DNA of 44,799 nt, taken from contig JBPOHD010000004.1 in NCBI GenBank assembly GCA_052035955.1, positions 1 to 44,799 of the forward strand, in the 5' to 3' direction. Positions 17,884 through 26,845 of this stretch are shown in pieces. Every line of letters begins with the position of its first letter. The first letter of the stretch is position 1. The translations under genes were made by a program, and so were the position numbers. This stretch comes from JAEUNJ01 sp052035955. GTDB taxonomy: Bacteria > Pseudomonadota > Gammaproteobacteria > Burkholderiales > Rhodocyclaceae. Under the pieces are notes generated by a model. The model did not search any database and was not told the origin of the DNA. It worked only from the letters and a program-made list of their open reading frames with translations.

Positions 17884-18420
17884 ATGGCCGAACTCGTCAC
17901 CGTCGCGCGTCCCTATGCCGAAGCGGTGTTCCGCCTCGCCAAGGAGAAGAACGCGCTGGCCGCCTGGTCCGGGCAGTTGTCCAACTTGGCGGCCCTGGCC
18001 GCCAATGCGGAAGTCCATGCCTGCCTTGCCAACCCCGGCCTGACCGCCGCCAGGAAGGCGGATCTCGTCAAGTCGCTGCTCGGCGGCGCCGCGGACGGGG
18101 ACCTGTCCAGCTTCATCGACATCCTGGCCCGCAACGAAAGGCTGACCCTGCTCCCGCAGATCCAGGAATTCTTCGAATCCCTGAAGAGCGCCGAGGATGG
18201 CGTGAAGGAGGCTGTCGTTTTCAGCGCCTTCCCCATCGACGAGGCCCAGACGCGGAACATGCTGCCCACCCTCGAGGCCCACTTCCACTCCAAACTGCGT
18301 CCGGAAATCCGGGTCACCCCCGAATTGATCGGCGGCATCAAGGTCGTCGTCGGCGACCAGGTGCTGGACGCCTCCGTCCGCGGCAAGCTGGAAGCCATGG
18401 CCACGGCCCTCAGGAACTAA
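17884..18420 (+). CDS. atpH: ATP synthase F1 subunit delta
   Basis: This 178-residue subunit has the family beginning ELVTVARPYAEAVFRLA and the C-terminal block RPEIRVTPELIGGIKVVVGD. It links the b-stalk to the top of F1. The ATG at 17884 is five bases after the atpF stop and gives normal length; the open frame runs further upstream inside atpF without similarity. Confidence 0.96.
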   Translation: MAELVTVARPYAEAVFRLAKEKNALAAWSGQLSNLAALAANAEVHACLANPGLTAARKADLVKSLLGGAADGDLSSFIDILARNERLTLLPQIQEFFESLKSAEDGVKEAVVFSAFPIDEAQTRNMLPTLEAHFHSKLRPEIRVTPELIGGIKVVVGDQVLDASVRGKLEAMATALRN

Positions 18421-18430
18421 GGAGCTTTAC

Positions 18431-19969
<1,539 letters not shown>

Positions 19970-20067
19970 CGCCATGGCCCCCCACGCTCACAATAGTTCG
20001 CTGCCCCCCACGGGGGGGCGGGCGCCCGCTCGCGGCCGCCCGTCGCGGGCGCGCTAGGAGAAACGCC
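19970..20067. repeat. GC-rich palindromic spacer between atpA and atpG
   Basis: This is the longest gap inside the ATP synthase operon. It contains a C6-AC-G7 hairpin (20004-20018) and the palindrome GCGGGCGCCCGC (20018-20029), preceded by CCCACGCTCACAATAGTTCG. There is no T-tract. The pattern resembles REP-type intergenic palindromes of betaproteobacteria, but I cannot test copy number elsewhere in the genome. Confidence 0.5.
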
Positions 20068-20937
20068 ATGGCAGGCGGCAAAGAGATTCGGACCAAGATC
20101 AAGTCGGTCCAGAACACCCGGAAGATCACCAAGGCCATGGAGATGGTGGCCGCATCCAAAATGCGCAAGGCGCAGGAACGGATGCGGGCCGCCCGCCCCT
20201 ACTCGGAGAAGATCCGCCAATTGGCGGCCAACCTCTCCCAGGCCAACAACACCGAATTCCGTCACCCCTTCCTCGAGAAGCGGGCCGACGCGAAGCGCGT
20301 GGGCCTGATCGTGGTCACGACGGACAAGGGCCTCTGCGGCGGCCTGAATACCAACGTGCTGCGCATGGCGCTGAACCAGATGCGCCAGTGGGAACGGGAT
20401 GGCGTCACCGACCTCCGCGTGACCTGCATCGGCAACAAGGGCCTGGGCTTCATGCAGCGCATGGGGGCCAAGGTCGTGTCCAACGTCGTCCACCTGGGCG
20501 ACACCCCCCACCTCGAGAAGCTGATCGGGCCGATGAAGGTCATGATCGACGCCTTCGAGAAGAACGAGGTGGATGCGGTGTACGTGGCCTACACGACCTT
20601 CGTCAACACCATGAAGCAGGAGCCGCGCATCGAGCAGCTGCTGCCCCTCACCGGCGAGCGCCTGGGAACCCCCGACAGCACCTGGGACTACCTGTACGAG
20701 CCGGAGGCCAAGGTGGTGATCGAGGACCTCCTCGTCCGCTACGTCGAGGCGCTGATCTACCAGGCGGTGGCCGAGAACATGGCCTCCGAGCAATCCGCGC
20801 GCATGGTGGCGATGAAGTCGGCGACCGACAATGCCGGCAACGTCATCAAGGAATTGCAGCTGGTCTACAACAAGGCCCGCCAGGCGGCGATCACCAAGGA
20901 AATCTCCGAGATCGTCGGCGGCGCGGCGGCAGTCTGA
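20068..20937 (+). CDS. atpG: ATP synthase F1 subunit gamma
   Basis: This 289-residue subunit has the N-terminal helix KEIRTKIKSVQNTRKITKAM, the central TDKGLCGGLN block and the C-terminal helix MKSATDNAGNVIKELQLVYN. It is the rotor shaft of F1. It is separated from atpA by the palindromic spacer, and AGGAG is its ribosome-binding site. Confidence 0.97.
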   Translation: MAGGKEIRTKIKSVQNTRKITKAMEMVAASKMRKAQERMRAARPYSEKIRQLAANLSQANNTEFRHPFLEKRADAKRVGLIVVTTDKGLCGGLNTNVLRMALNQMRQWERDGVTDLRVTCIGNKGLGFMQRMGAKVVSNVVHLGDTPHLEKLIGPMKVMIDAFEKNEVDAVYVAYTTFVNTMKQEPRIEQLLPLTGERLGTPDSTWDYLYEPEAKVVIEDLLVRYVEALIYQAVAENMASEQSARMVAMKSATDNAGNVIKELQLVYNKARQAAITKEISEIVGGAAAV

Positions 20938-20981
20938 CGCCCCTGGCCAAGTAACGAATTTATTGCATTGAGGAAATGACC

Positions 20982-22382
20982 ATGAGCAACGGAAACATCG
21001 TTCAGTGCATCGGCGCCGTGGTGGACATCCAGTTCCCCCGCGACAAGATGCCCAAGGTTTACTACGCCCTGACCCTGGATGACCCCAACGTCGGCAACGC
21101 CGAGGCCGGCCTGACCTTCGAAGTCCAGCAGCAGCTGGGCGACGGCGTGGTTCGGACCATCGCCATGGGCTCCTCCGACGGCCTGCGCCGCGGCATGAGC
21201 GTCAAGAACACCGGCGCCGGCATCTCGGTGCCGGTCGGCCACGGCACCCTGGGCCGGATCATGGACGTCCTCGGGCGTCCCATCGACGAAGCCGGCCCCA
21301 TCGCCGGCGGCCAGACCCGCGGCATCCACCAGAAGGCCCCCAAGTTCGACGAACTGTCCCCCGCCACCGAACTGCTGGAAACCGGCATCAAGGTGATCGA
21401 CCTGATCTGCCCCTTCGCCAAGGGCGGCAAGGTCGGCCTCTTCGGCGGCGCCGGCGTGGGCAAGACCGTGAACATGATGGAGCTCATCAACAACATCGCC
21501 AAGCAGCACTCGGGCCTGTCGGTGTTCGCCGGCGTGGGCGAGCGTACCCGCGAGGGCAACGACTTCTACCACGAGATGAAGGACTCCAACGTTCTCGACA
21601 AGGTGGCGATGGTGTTCGGCCAGATGAACGAGCCCCCGGGCAACCGTCTGCGCGTGGCGCTGACCGGCCTGACCATGGCCGAAGCCTTCCGTGACGAAGG
21701 CCGGGACATCCTGTTCTTCGTGGACAACATCTACCGCTACACCCTGGCCGGTACCGAAGTGTCCGCCCTGCTCGGCCGGATGCCTTCCGCCGTGGGCTAC
21801 CAGCCCACCCTGGCCGAGGAAATGGGCCGCCTGCAGGAGCGCATCACCTCCACCCGCGTCGGCTCCATCACCTCCATCCAGGCCGTGTATGTGCCCGCGG
21901 ACGACCTGACCGACCCGTCGCCCGCGACGACCTTCGGCCACCTGGACGCCACCGTCGTGCTGTCCCGGGACATCGCCTCCCTCGGCATCTACCCCGCCGT
22001 GGATCCGCTCGACTCCACCTCCCGCCAGGTGGACCCGAACGTCATCGGCGAGGAGCACTACTCGACCACCCGCAAGGTGCAGGCCGTGCTGCAGCGCTAC
22101 AAGGAACTGCGCGACATCATCGCCATTCTGGGCATGGACGAACTCGCCCCCGAGGACAAGCTCTCCGTCTCCCGGGCGCGGAAGATCCAGCGCTTCCTGT
22201 CCCAGCCCTTCTCCGTGGCCGAAGTTTTCACCGGCAGCCCCGGCAAGTACGTGACCCTGAAGGACACCATCAAGGGCTTCCGCATGATCGTCGAAGGCGA
22301 GTGCGACCAGTTGCCCGAGCAGGCGTTCTACATGGTCGGCGGCATCGAGGAAGCCTTCGAGAAGGCGAAGACCCTGCAGTGA
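20982..22382 (+). CDS. atpD: ATP synthase F1 subunit beta
   Basis: This 466-residue catalytic subunit has Walker A GGAGVGKT, the GERTREGND motif and the DELSEED-region variant MDELAPEDK. The second of two in-frame ATGs (20976 and 20982) was chosen because GAGGAA sits at normal distance only from 20982. It lies in the standard order between atpG and atpC. Confidence 0.98.
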   Translation: MSNGNIVQCIGAVVDIQFPRDKMPKVYYALTLDDPNVGNAEAGLTFEVQQQLGDGVVRTIAMGSSDGLRRGMSVKNTGAGISVPVGHGTLGRIMDVLGRPIDEAGPIAGGQTRGIHQKAPKFDELSPATELLETGIKVIDLICPFAKGGKVGLFGGAGVGKTVNMMELINNIAKQHSGLSVFAGVGERTREGNDFYHEMKDSNVLDKVAMVFGQMNEPPGNRLRVALTGLTMAEAFRDEGRDILFFVDNIYRYTLAGTEVSALLGRMPSAVGYQPTLAEEMGRLQERITSTRVGSITSIQAVYVPADDLTDPSPATTFGHLDATVVLSRDIASLGIYPAVDPLDSTSRQVDPNVIGEEHYSTTRKVQAVLQRYKELRDIIAILGMDELAPEDKLSVSRARKIQRFLSQPFSVAEVFTGSPGKYVTLKDTIKGFRMIVEGECDQLPEQAFYMVGGIEEAFEKAKTLQ

Positions 22383-22474
22383 TGCGTTGGGGGTGACCGG
22401 TGGGAACGGAGACCGAACTTCCTTCCGTCCTGCCGGACACCGCGTCCCGCTCATTGAACATCACGAGGTTGAAC

Positions 22475-22900
22475 ATGGCATTGTCCGTACACGTAGACGT
22501 AGTCAGCGCCGAGGAGTCCATCTTCTCCGGGCTGGCGGAATTCGTCGTCCTTCCGGGCGAAGTCGGCGAACTGGGCATCCTGCCCGGCCACATGCCGCTC
22601 ATGACCCGCATCAAGCCCGGCGCCGTGCGCCTCAAGCTCCTCAACCAGGAGCAGGAGGAGTTGATCTTCGTCGCCGGCGGCATCCTCGAAGTCCAGCCCG
22701 GCCTGGTCACCGTCCTGGCCGACACCGCCATCCGCGGCAAGGATCTCGACGAGGCCAAGGCCATGGACGCCAAGCGGCGCGCCGAGGAACTGATGTCCAA
22801 TCGCAGTGCCGAGCTGGACTACGCCCGCGCCCAGGCCGAACTGGCCGAAGCCGTCGCCCAGCTTGCAGCGATCCAGAAGTTGCGCCGGAAGGGCCACTGA
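22475..22900 (+). CDS. atpC: ATP synthase F1 subunit epsilon
   Basis: This 141-residue subunit has the N-terminal beta-sandwich (HVDVVSAEESIFSGLAEFV; LGILPGHMPLMTRIKPG) and a C-terminal two-helix arm, which can inhibit ATP hydrolysis. The ATG at 22475, with an ACGAGG site, gives the usual family length; an upstream in-frame start at 22400 would add 25 residues of no similarity. It is the last gene of the operon. Confidence 0.95.
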   Translation: MALSVHVDVVSAEESIFSGLAEFVVLPGEVGELGILPGHMPLMTRIKPGAVRLKLLNQEQEELIFVAGGILEVQPGLVTVLADTAIRGKDLDEAKAMDAKRRAEELMSNRSAELDYARAQAELAEAVAQLAAIQKLRRKGH

Positions 22901-22920
22901 GATCCCGCAAGGGAAGGGTA

Positions 22921-22949
22921 AAAGGCAGCCGAACCGGCTGCCTTTTTTT
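22921..22949 (+). terminator. rho-independent terminator of the atp operon
   Basis: GGCAGCCG (22924-22931) pairs with CGGCTGCC (22935-22942) around a three-base loop, extended by AAA/TTT and followed by seven Ts. It sits 21 bases after the atpC stop. Confidence 0.93.
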
Positions 22950-23037
22950 CGCCCTGCATTTCCAGCCTATCCTCGGTCAATCCGTACCACCCCGCGGCGC
23001 GTTATCCTTGGGCCACTCTCCGATCTCTGGAGGACGC

Positions 23038-24882
23038 ATGTCCGCCTCCGACAACGACACGCCCCTCTTTCTGCGCCAGAGAGCCTGGTGGCTGATTCCC
23101 TTGGCCGGCTGGGCGATCGCGGTCGGCTTTTCGCTGGTCTCCCACGTCGAGGACCTCCGCCGCCACACCCAGGACGTGGCCACCGAGGGCGCCCGCAACA
23201 TGTTCCGGATGATCGTCCTGGCGCGGGCATGGAACGCCGAGCACGGCGGCGTTTACGTCCCCGTTTCGCCCAAGGCGCCGCCCAACCCCTATCTCGAGCA
23301 TCCGCGCCGGGACATCACCACCACCGACGGCACCCGGCTGACGATGATCAATCCCGCCTACATGACGCGGCTGATTGCCGAGATGGCCGAGAAGACCGGC
23401 GGCACCGTCTTCCACATCACCAGCCTGAATCCCATCCGTCCCAAGAACACCCCCGATCCCTGGGAGCGCACGGCCCTGGAAGGATTCGAGAAAGGCCAGA
23501 AGGAAAAAGTGGAGGTCGTCACCGGCGAGGGTGGGGAACAGTTTCTGCGTTACATGGCACCGCTGCGCGTCGCCAAGCCGTGCATGACCTGCCACGAGAA
23601 GCAGGGCTACAAGGTCGGCGACGTCCGCGGCGGAATCAGCGTCTCCGTCCCCTACGCACCCATCATGGCCGCCGCCGAGGCGCCGGGCCGCCAGGATGCC
23701 CTGACCCACGTTCTCGTATTCCTCGTCGTCGTCGGTGCTGGTTGGTGGCTCCTGGAACAGCTGCGCCGGCGCTGGCTGGACCTGGTGCACCACATCGAGG
23801 CCCTCGATACGGCACACCACCAGCTCCAGGCCACCAACGACCAGCTGGCCCATGCCCGGGACGCCGCCGAAACCGCCGCCCGCGCCAAGAGCATGTTCCT
23901 CGCCAACATGAGCCATGAACTGCGCACGCCCCTGAACAGCGTGATCGGCATGACCCATCTGCTCCTCCAGGACGCCAAGGACCCGGACGAAAAGGAGTTC
24001 CTCGCCCAGATCAGCGCCTCCGGCCAGCAACTCAATTCCCTGATCGGCGACCTGCTCGACCTGGCCCGCCTCGATGCCGGCGACCTGCGCCTGGAAACCG
24101 CCGCCTTCGACCTGCGAGACATCGTCGATTCGGTGATTGGCGAGCTCGACGCGGAAGCACGCTCCAAGAACCTCGCCGTCACCGCCGACGTCGATCCTTC
24201 ATTCACGCGTTCCCTGCGCGGCGACGCGGCCCGCCTGCGCCAGGCCCTCTCCCATCTGGCCGGTAATGCCGTCAAGTTCACCCGACAAGGCGGGATCGTC
24301 ATTCGCGCCCTCAGGGACACGGCCAGCGGGCCATTGCCGAGGCTGCGCATCGAGGTCGAGGACACCGGTATCGGCATACCCCCCGACACCCTGGCCCGCC
24401 TGTTCCGGCCCTTCGAACAGGCCGACGGGTCCACCACACGAGCCCACGGCGGCAGCGGCCTCGGCCTTGCCCTTTCCCGCCAGTTGGCGCACCTGATGGG
24501 AGGCCGGGTCGGTGTCCGCAGCGTTCCCGGCCAGGGCAGCACCTTCTGGCTCGACCTGCCCCTGGTCGAGGAGCAGACCGTCATGGACGGGGAATCCGAC
24601 GGCCCAATGGAGGGCCCCTCTCACGGCGCCGGAGAAGCCGACTCCCCGATCGACTGGCCGGCCGCCCGGGCCCTCCTCGATCGCCTCGAGGACCTGCTGA
24701 TCACCGACGACTTCCGTGCCGCCACCCTGTTGCGTGAGGCAGCCGGCCCCTTGCGGGCCGCCCTCGGCCCGGCCGCCGGGCAAATCCTCGATGCCATCGC
24801 CGACTACCGTTTCGACGAAGCTCTGGACGCCCTCCGCCGGGCCCGCATGAACAGCCCGGAACTGCGCGAAGAAGCCGACTGA
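23038..24882 (+). CDS. membrane histidine kinase with Tll0287-like c-heme sensor domain
   Basis: This 614-residue kinase has membrane helix 1 at residues ~16-38. A periplasmic Tll0287-like (DUF3365) sensor follows (~40-215), containing a c-type heme motif CMTCH near residue 182. Membrane helix 2 is at ~221-241, followed by a coiled coil. The HisKA phospho-acceptor lies in SHELRTPLN near 292, with HATPase motifs AGNAVKFT, DTGIGI, FRPFEQADGS and GGSGLGLALS. The last ~70 residues (PIDWPAARALLDRLEDLL onward) are helical and are not a receiver or a clear Hpt domain. The kinase likely senses redox state or a small molecule through heme. No response regulator gene is adjacent. The start has GGAGGACGC before the ATG. 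Confidence 0.88.
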   Translation: MSASDNDTPLFLRQRAWWLIPLAGWAIAVGFSLVSHVEDLRRHTQDVATEGARNMFRMIVLARAWNAEHGGVYVPVSPKAPPNPYLEHPRRDITTTDGTRLTMINPAYMTRLIAEMAEKTGGTVFHITSLNPIRPKNTPDPWERTALEGFEKGQKEKVEVVTGEGGEQFLRYMAPLRVAKPCMTCHEKQGYKVGDVRGGISVSVPYAPIMAAAEAPGRQDALTHVLVFLVVVGAGWWLLEQLRRRWLDLVHHIEALDTAHHQLQATNDQLAHARDAAETAARAKSMFLANMSHELRTPLNSVIGMTHLLLQDAKDPDEKEFLAQISASGQQLNSLIGDLLDLARLDAGDLRLETAAFDLRDIVDSVIGELDAEARSKNLAVTADVDPSFTRSLRGDAARLRQALSHLAGNAVKFTRQGGIVIRALRDTASGPLPRLRIEVEDTGIGIPPDTLARLFRPFEQADGSTTRAHGGSGLGLALSRQLAHLMGGRVGVRSVPGQGSTFWLDLPLVEEQTVMDGESDGPMEGPSHGAGEADSPIDWPAARALLDRLEDLLITDDFRAATLLREAAGPLRAALGPAAGQILDAIADYRFDEALDALRRARMNSPELREEAD

Positions 24883-24894
24883 AACACTCCCCCA

Positions 24895-24946
24895 TTGCAT
24901 TGGCCCCCGTCCGCCATTAGACTGCACAGTCCAGTCCAGTCCAGTC
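24895..24946 (+). promoter_or_regulatory. candidate tetR/efflux promoter with palindromic operator and CAGTC repeats
   Basis: TTGCAT (24895-24900), a 17-base spacer and TAGACT (24918-24923) form a moderate promoter. The palindrome GACTG-CA-CAGTC (24920-24931) overlaps the -10, where a repressor would block transcription. Its right half-site is repeated in tandem: four perfect CAGTC units at 24927-24946, ending 16 bases before the GTG start. Confidence 0.55.
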
Positions 24947-24962
24947 CAGGCCAGGGGGTCAG

Positions 24963-25577
24963 GTGGCGCATCCCGCCGAAAGCGTCTTCGTCGATAGCCG
25001 GCGCCGCCTGATCGAGGCGGCCCGCGAAGCCTTCCTGGAGGAGGGCTACCGGGCCAGCGTGGACCGCATCGCCGCCCGGGCCGGGGTCGCCAAGCAGACC
25101 CTCTACAATCACTTCGCCAGCAAGGATGACCTGTTCAGCGAAGTCGCCCGCCTGGCCTCGGACCGCATCGTCGTTTCCCTGGAGGCCGAGACAGGAAATG
25201 TAGGTGAGTGCCTGCTTCGTTTCTCCCGCGCTTTCCGCCAGAAGTTGCTGAGCGACGAAGGCATCGCGATGTTTCGTGTGCTGGTCGCCGAAGGGGCGCG
25301 TTTTCCCGCCCTCGCCCGGGCCTTCTACGACAAGGGGCCCCTGGAAACCCGCCGCCGACTCGCCGCCACCCTCCAGCGCGCCATGGAAGCCGGCCGCTTG
25401 CGTCGCGACGACCCGGCCTTTGCCGCCGAGATGCTGGTCGGCATGCTGATGGGCCTGGAGCGCACCGCCCGCATGTGCGGCGCCCCGCTCCTCACCGAAT
25501 CCGAAGAAGAAGGCCGCATCGGCCATATCGTCGATACATTCCTGCGCGCCTACGCCCCAGAAGGAACCGTCCCATGA
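24963..25577 (+). CDS. TetR/AcrR family transcriptional repressor
   Basis: This 204-residue regulator has an N-terminal HTH (SVDRIAARAGVAKQTLYNHFASKDDLF) and a larger helical ligand-binding domain. The start is GTG at 24963, with AGGGGG upstream. The stop overlaps the adaptor gene start (ATGA), so regulator and pump are transcribed together. By analogy with AcrR, TtgR and similar proteins it would repress its own operon and be released by pump substrates. The palindrome GACTGCACAGTC just upstream is its likely operator. Confidence 0.9.
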   Translation: MAHPAESVFVDSRRRLIEAAREAFLEEGYRASVDRIAARAGVAKQTLYNHFASKDDLFSEVARLASDRIVVSLEAETGNVGECLLRFSRAFRQKLLSDEGIAMFRVLVAEGARFPALARAFYDKGPLETRRRLAATLQRAMEAGRLRRDDPAFAAEMLVGMLMGLERTARMCGAPLLTESEEEGRIGHIVDTFLRAYAPEGTVP

Positions 25578-26842
25578 TCCCCCGCCCTGCCTCCCTCGCC
25601 GTGATCCTGGCCCTCTCGCTGACCCTTGCCGCCTGCGGGGACGGCGAAAAGAAGGGTCCACCCGGCCCCGGCGCCGGGGCTCCGCCTCCTCCGGAGGTGG
25701 ACGTGGTCACCGTCTCCCGCGCCGCCGCCCTCCTCACCCAGGAACTGCCAGGTCGTTTGCAAGCCGTGCGTACGGCGCAAGTGAGGGCTCGCGTCGAAGG
25801 CATCGTCGAGCGGCGCCTGTTCGCCGAGGGCAGCGAGGTGAAGGCCGGCACGCCCCTGTTCCAGCTCGATGCGCGCACCTACCGTACCGCTGCCGACTCT
25901 TCCCGGGCCGACGTGGCCGTCGCCCGCCAGACCCTGGAACGCTACAAGCCCCTCCTCGAAGTGAAGGCCGTCAGCCAGCAGGAATACGACCTGGCCGCCG
26001 CCAGGCTGAAGCAGGCCGAGGCCGCCCTGGCCAAGGCCGAACTGGACCTGGAGAACGCCTCCGTCCTGGCCCCCATCCCGGGCCGCATCGGTCGCGCCAT
26101 GGTCACCGAGGGCGCTCTGGTCGGCCGCGGCGAAGCCACCCACCTCGCCACCATCGAACAGGTGGATCCCATCTACGCCAACTTCACCCAGTCCAATGCC
26201 GACCTGTTCCGCCTGCAGGCGGCCATCCGGGCCGGCCGCCTGAAGAAGTCGGAGGAAAAGAACGTCCAGGTGGTCCTCGAGGACGGCAGCGTGCATCCCC
26301 ACCCGGGGCGGCTGCTATTCACGGACCTGGCCGTGGACCCGGGCACCGGCAGCATCCAGTTGCGCGCCGAGGTTCCCAACCCGAAGCGGGAACTCCTGCC
26401 GGGCATGTTCGTCCGCATCCGTTTTCCCCAGGCCGAGGCGGAGAACGCCATCCGCCTGCCCCAGAGGGCCGTGCAAACCGGGCCCCAGGGCCAGTCGGTG
26501 ATGGTCGTCGACGGCGAGGGCAAGGCCACGGTGCGCCCCGTCAAGACCGGCGGCATGTCCGGCACCGACTGGATCATCGCCGAGGGCCTCAAGGAGGGCG
26601 ACCAGGTCATCGTGAACGGCCTGCAGAAGGCGCGACCGGGCACCCCGGTCAAGCCCGTGCCCTGGAACCCGAAAGGGCCGATCCTGCCCGGCGCGCCCCC
26701 CGCCAAACCCGGCATCGCGCCCCCCGTCGGCATGGAAGGGATGACCGGGATGTCCGGCATGTCCGGAATGTCCGGCATGCAGGGCATGAGCGGCATGGAC
26801 GGGCTCGCCACCCACGGTGCCGGCGCCGGCCGCAAGGACTGA
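25574..26842 (+). CDS. RND efflux periplasmic adaptor lipoprotein with Met-rich tail
   Basis: This 422-residue AcrA/MexA-type membrane fusion protein has a lipoprotein signal with lipobox LAAC near residue 20 and the conserved start ELPGRLQAVRTAQVRARVEGIVERR. A coiled-coil hairpin (~residues 100-165) and beta-barrel/membrane-proximal domains follow (PGTGSIQLRAEVPNPKRELLPGMFVRI). It bridges pump and outer membrane channel. Beyond the family end it carries eight Met-x-Gly tripeptides (~387-410), an unusual tail. The ATG at 25574 overlaps the tetR stop; the open frame upstream is a shadow of tetR. Confidence 0.92.
   Translation: MIPRPASLAVILALSLTLAACGDGEKKGPPGPGAGAPPPPEVDVVTVSRAAALLTQELPGRLQAVRTAQVRARVEGIVERRLFAEGSEVKAGTPLFQLDARTYRTAADSSRADVAVARQTLERYKPLLEVKAVSQQEYDLAAARLKQAEAALAKAELDLENASVLAPIPGRIGRAMVTEGALVGRGEATHLATIEQVDPIYANFTQSNADLFRLQAAIRAGRLKKSEEKNVQVVLEDGSVHPHPGRLLFTDLAVDPGTGSIQLRAEVPNPKRELLPGMFVRIRFPQAEAENAIRLPQRAVQTGPQGQSVMVVDGEGKATVRPVKTGGMSGTDWIIAEGLKEGDQVIVNGLQKARPGTPVKPVPWNPKGPILPGAPPAKPGIAPPVGMEGMTGMSGMSGMSGMQGMSGMDGLATHGAGAGRKD
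26732..26803 (+). repeat. eight in-frame 9-bp repeats (ATG-NNN-GGN) encoding (Met-x-Gly)8
   Basis: The units are ATGGAAGGG, ATGACCGGG, ATGTCCGGC, ATGTCCGGA, ATGTCCGGC, ATGCAGGGC, ATGAGCGGC and ATGGACGGG, with no gap. The three central units are nearly identical, as expected from slippage expansion. They code for the C-terminal tail of the efflux adaptor. Confidence 0.9.
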
Positions 26843-26845
26843 GCC

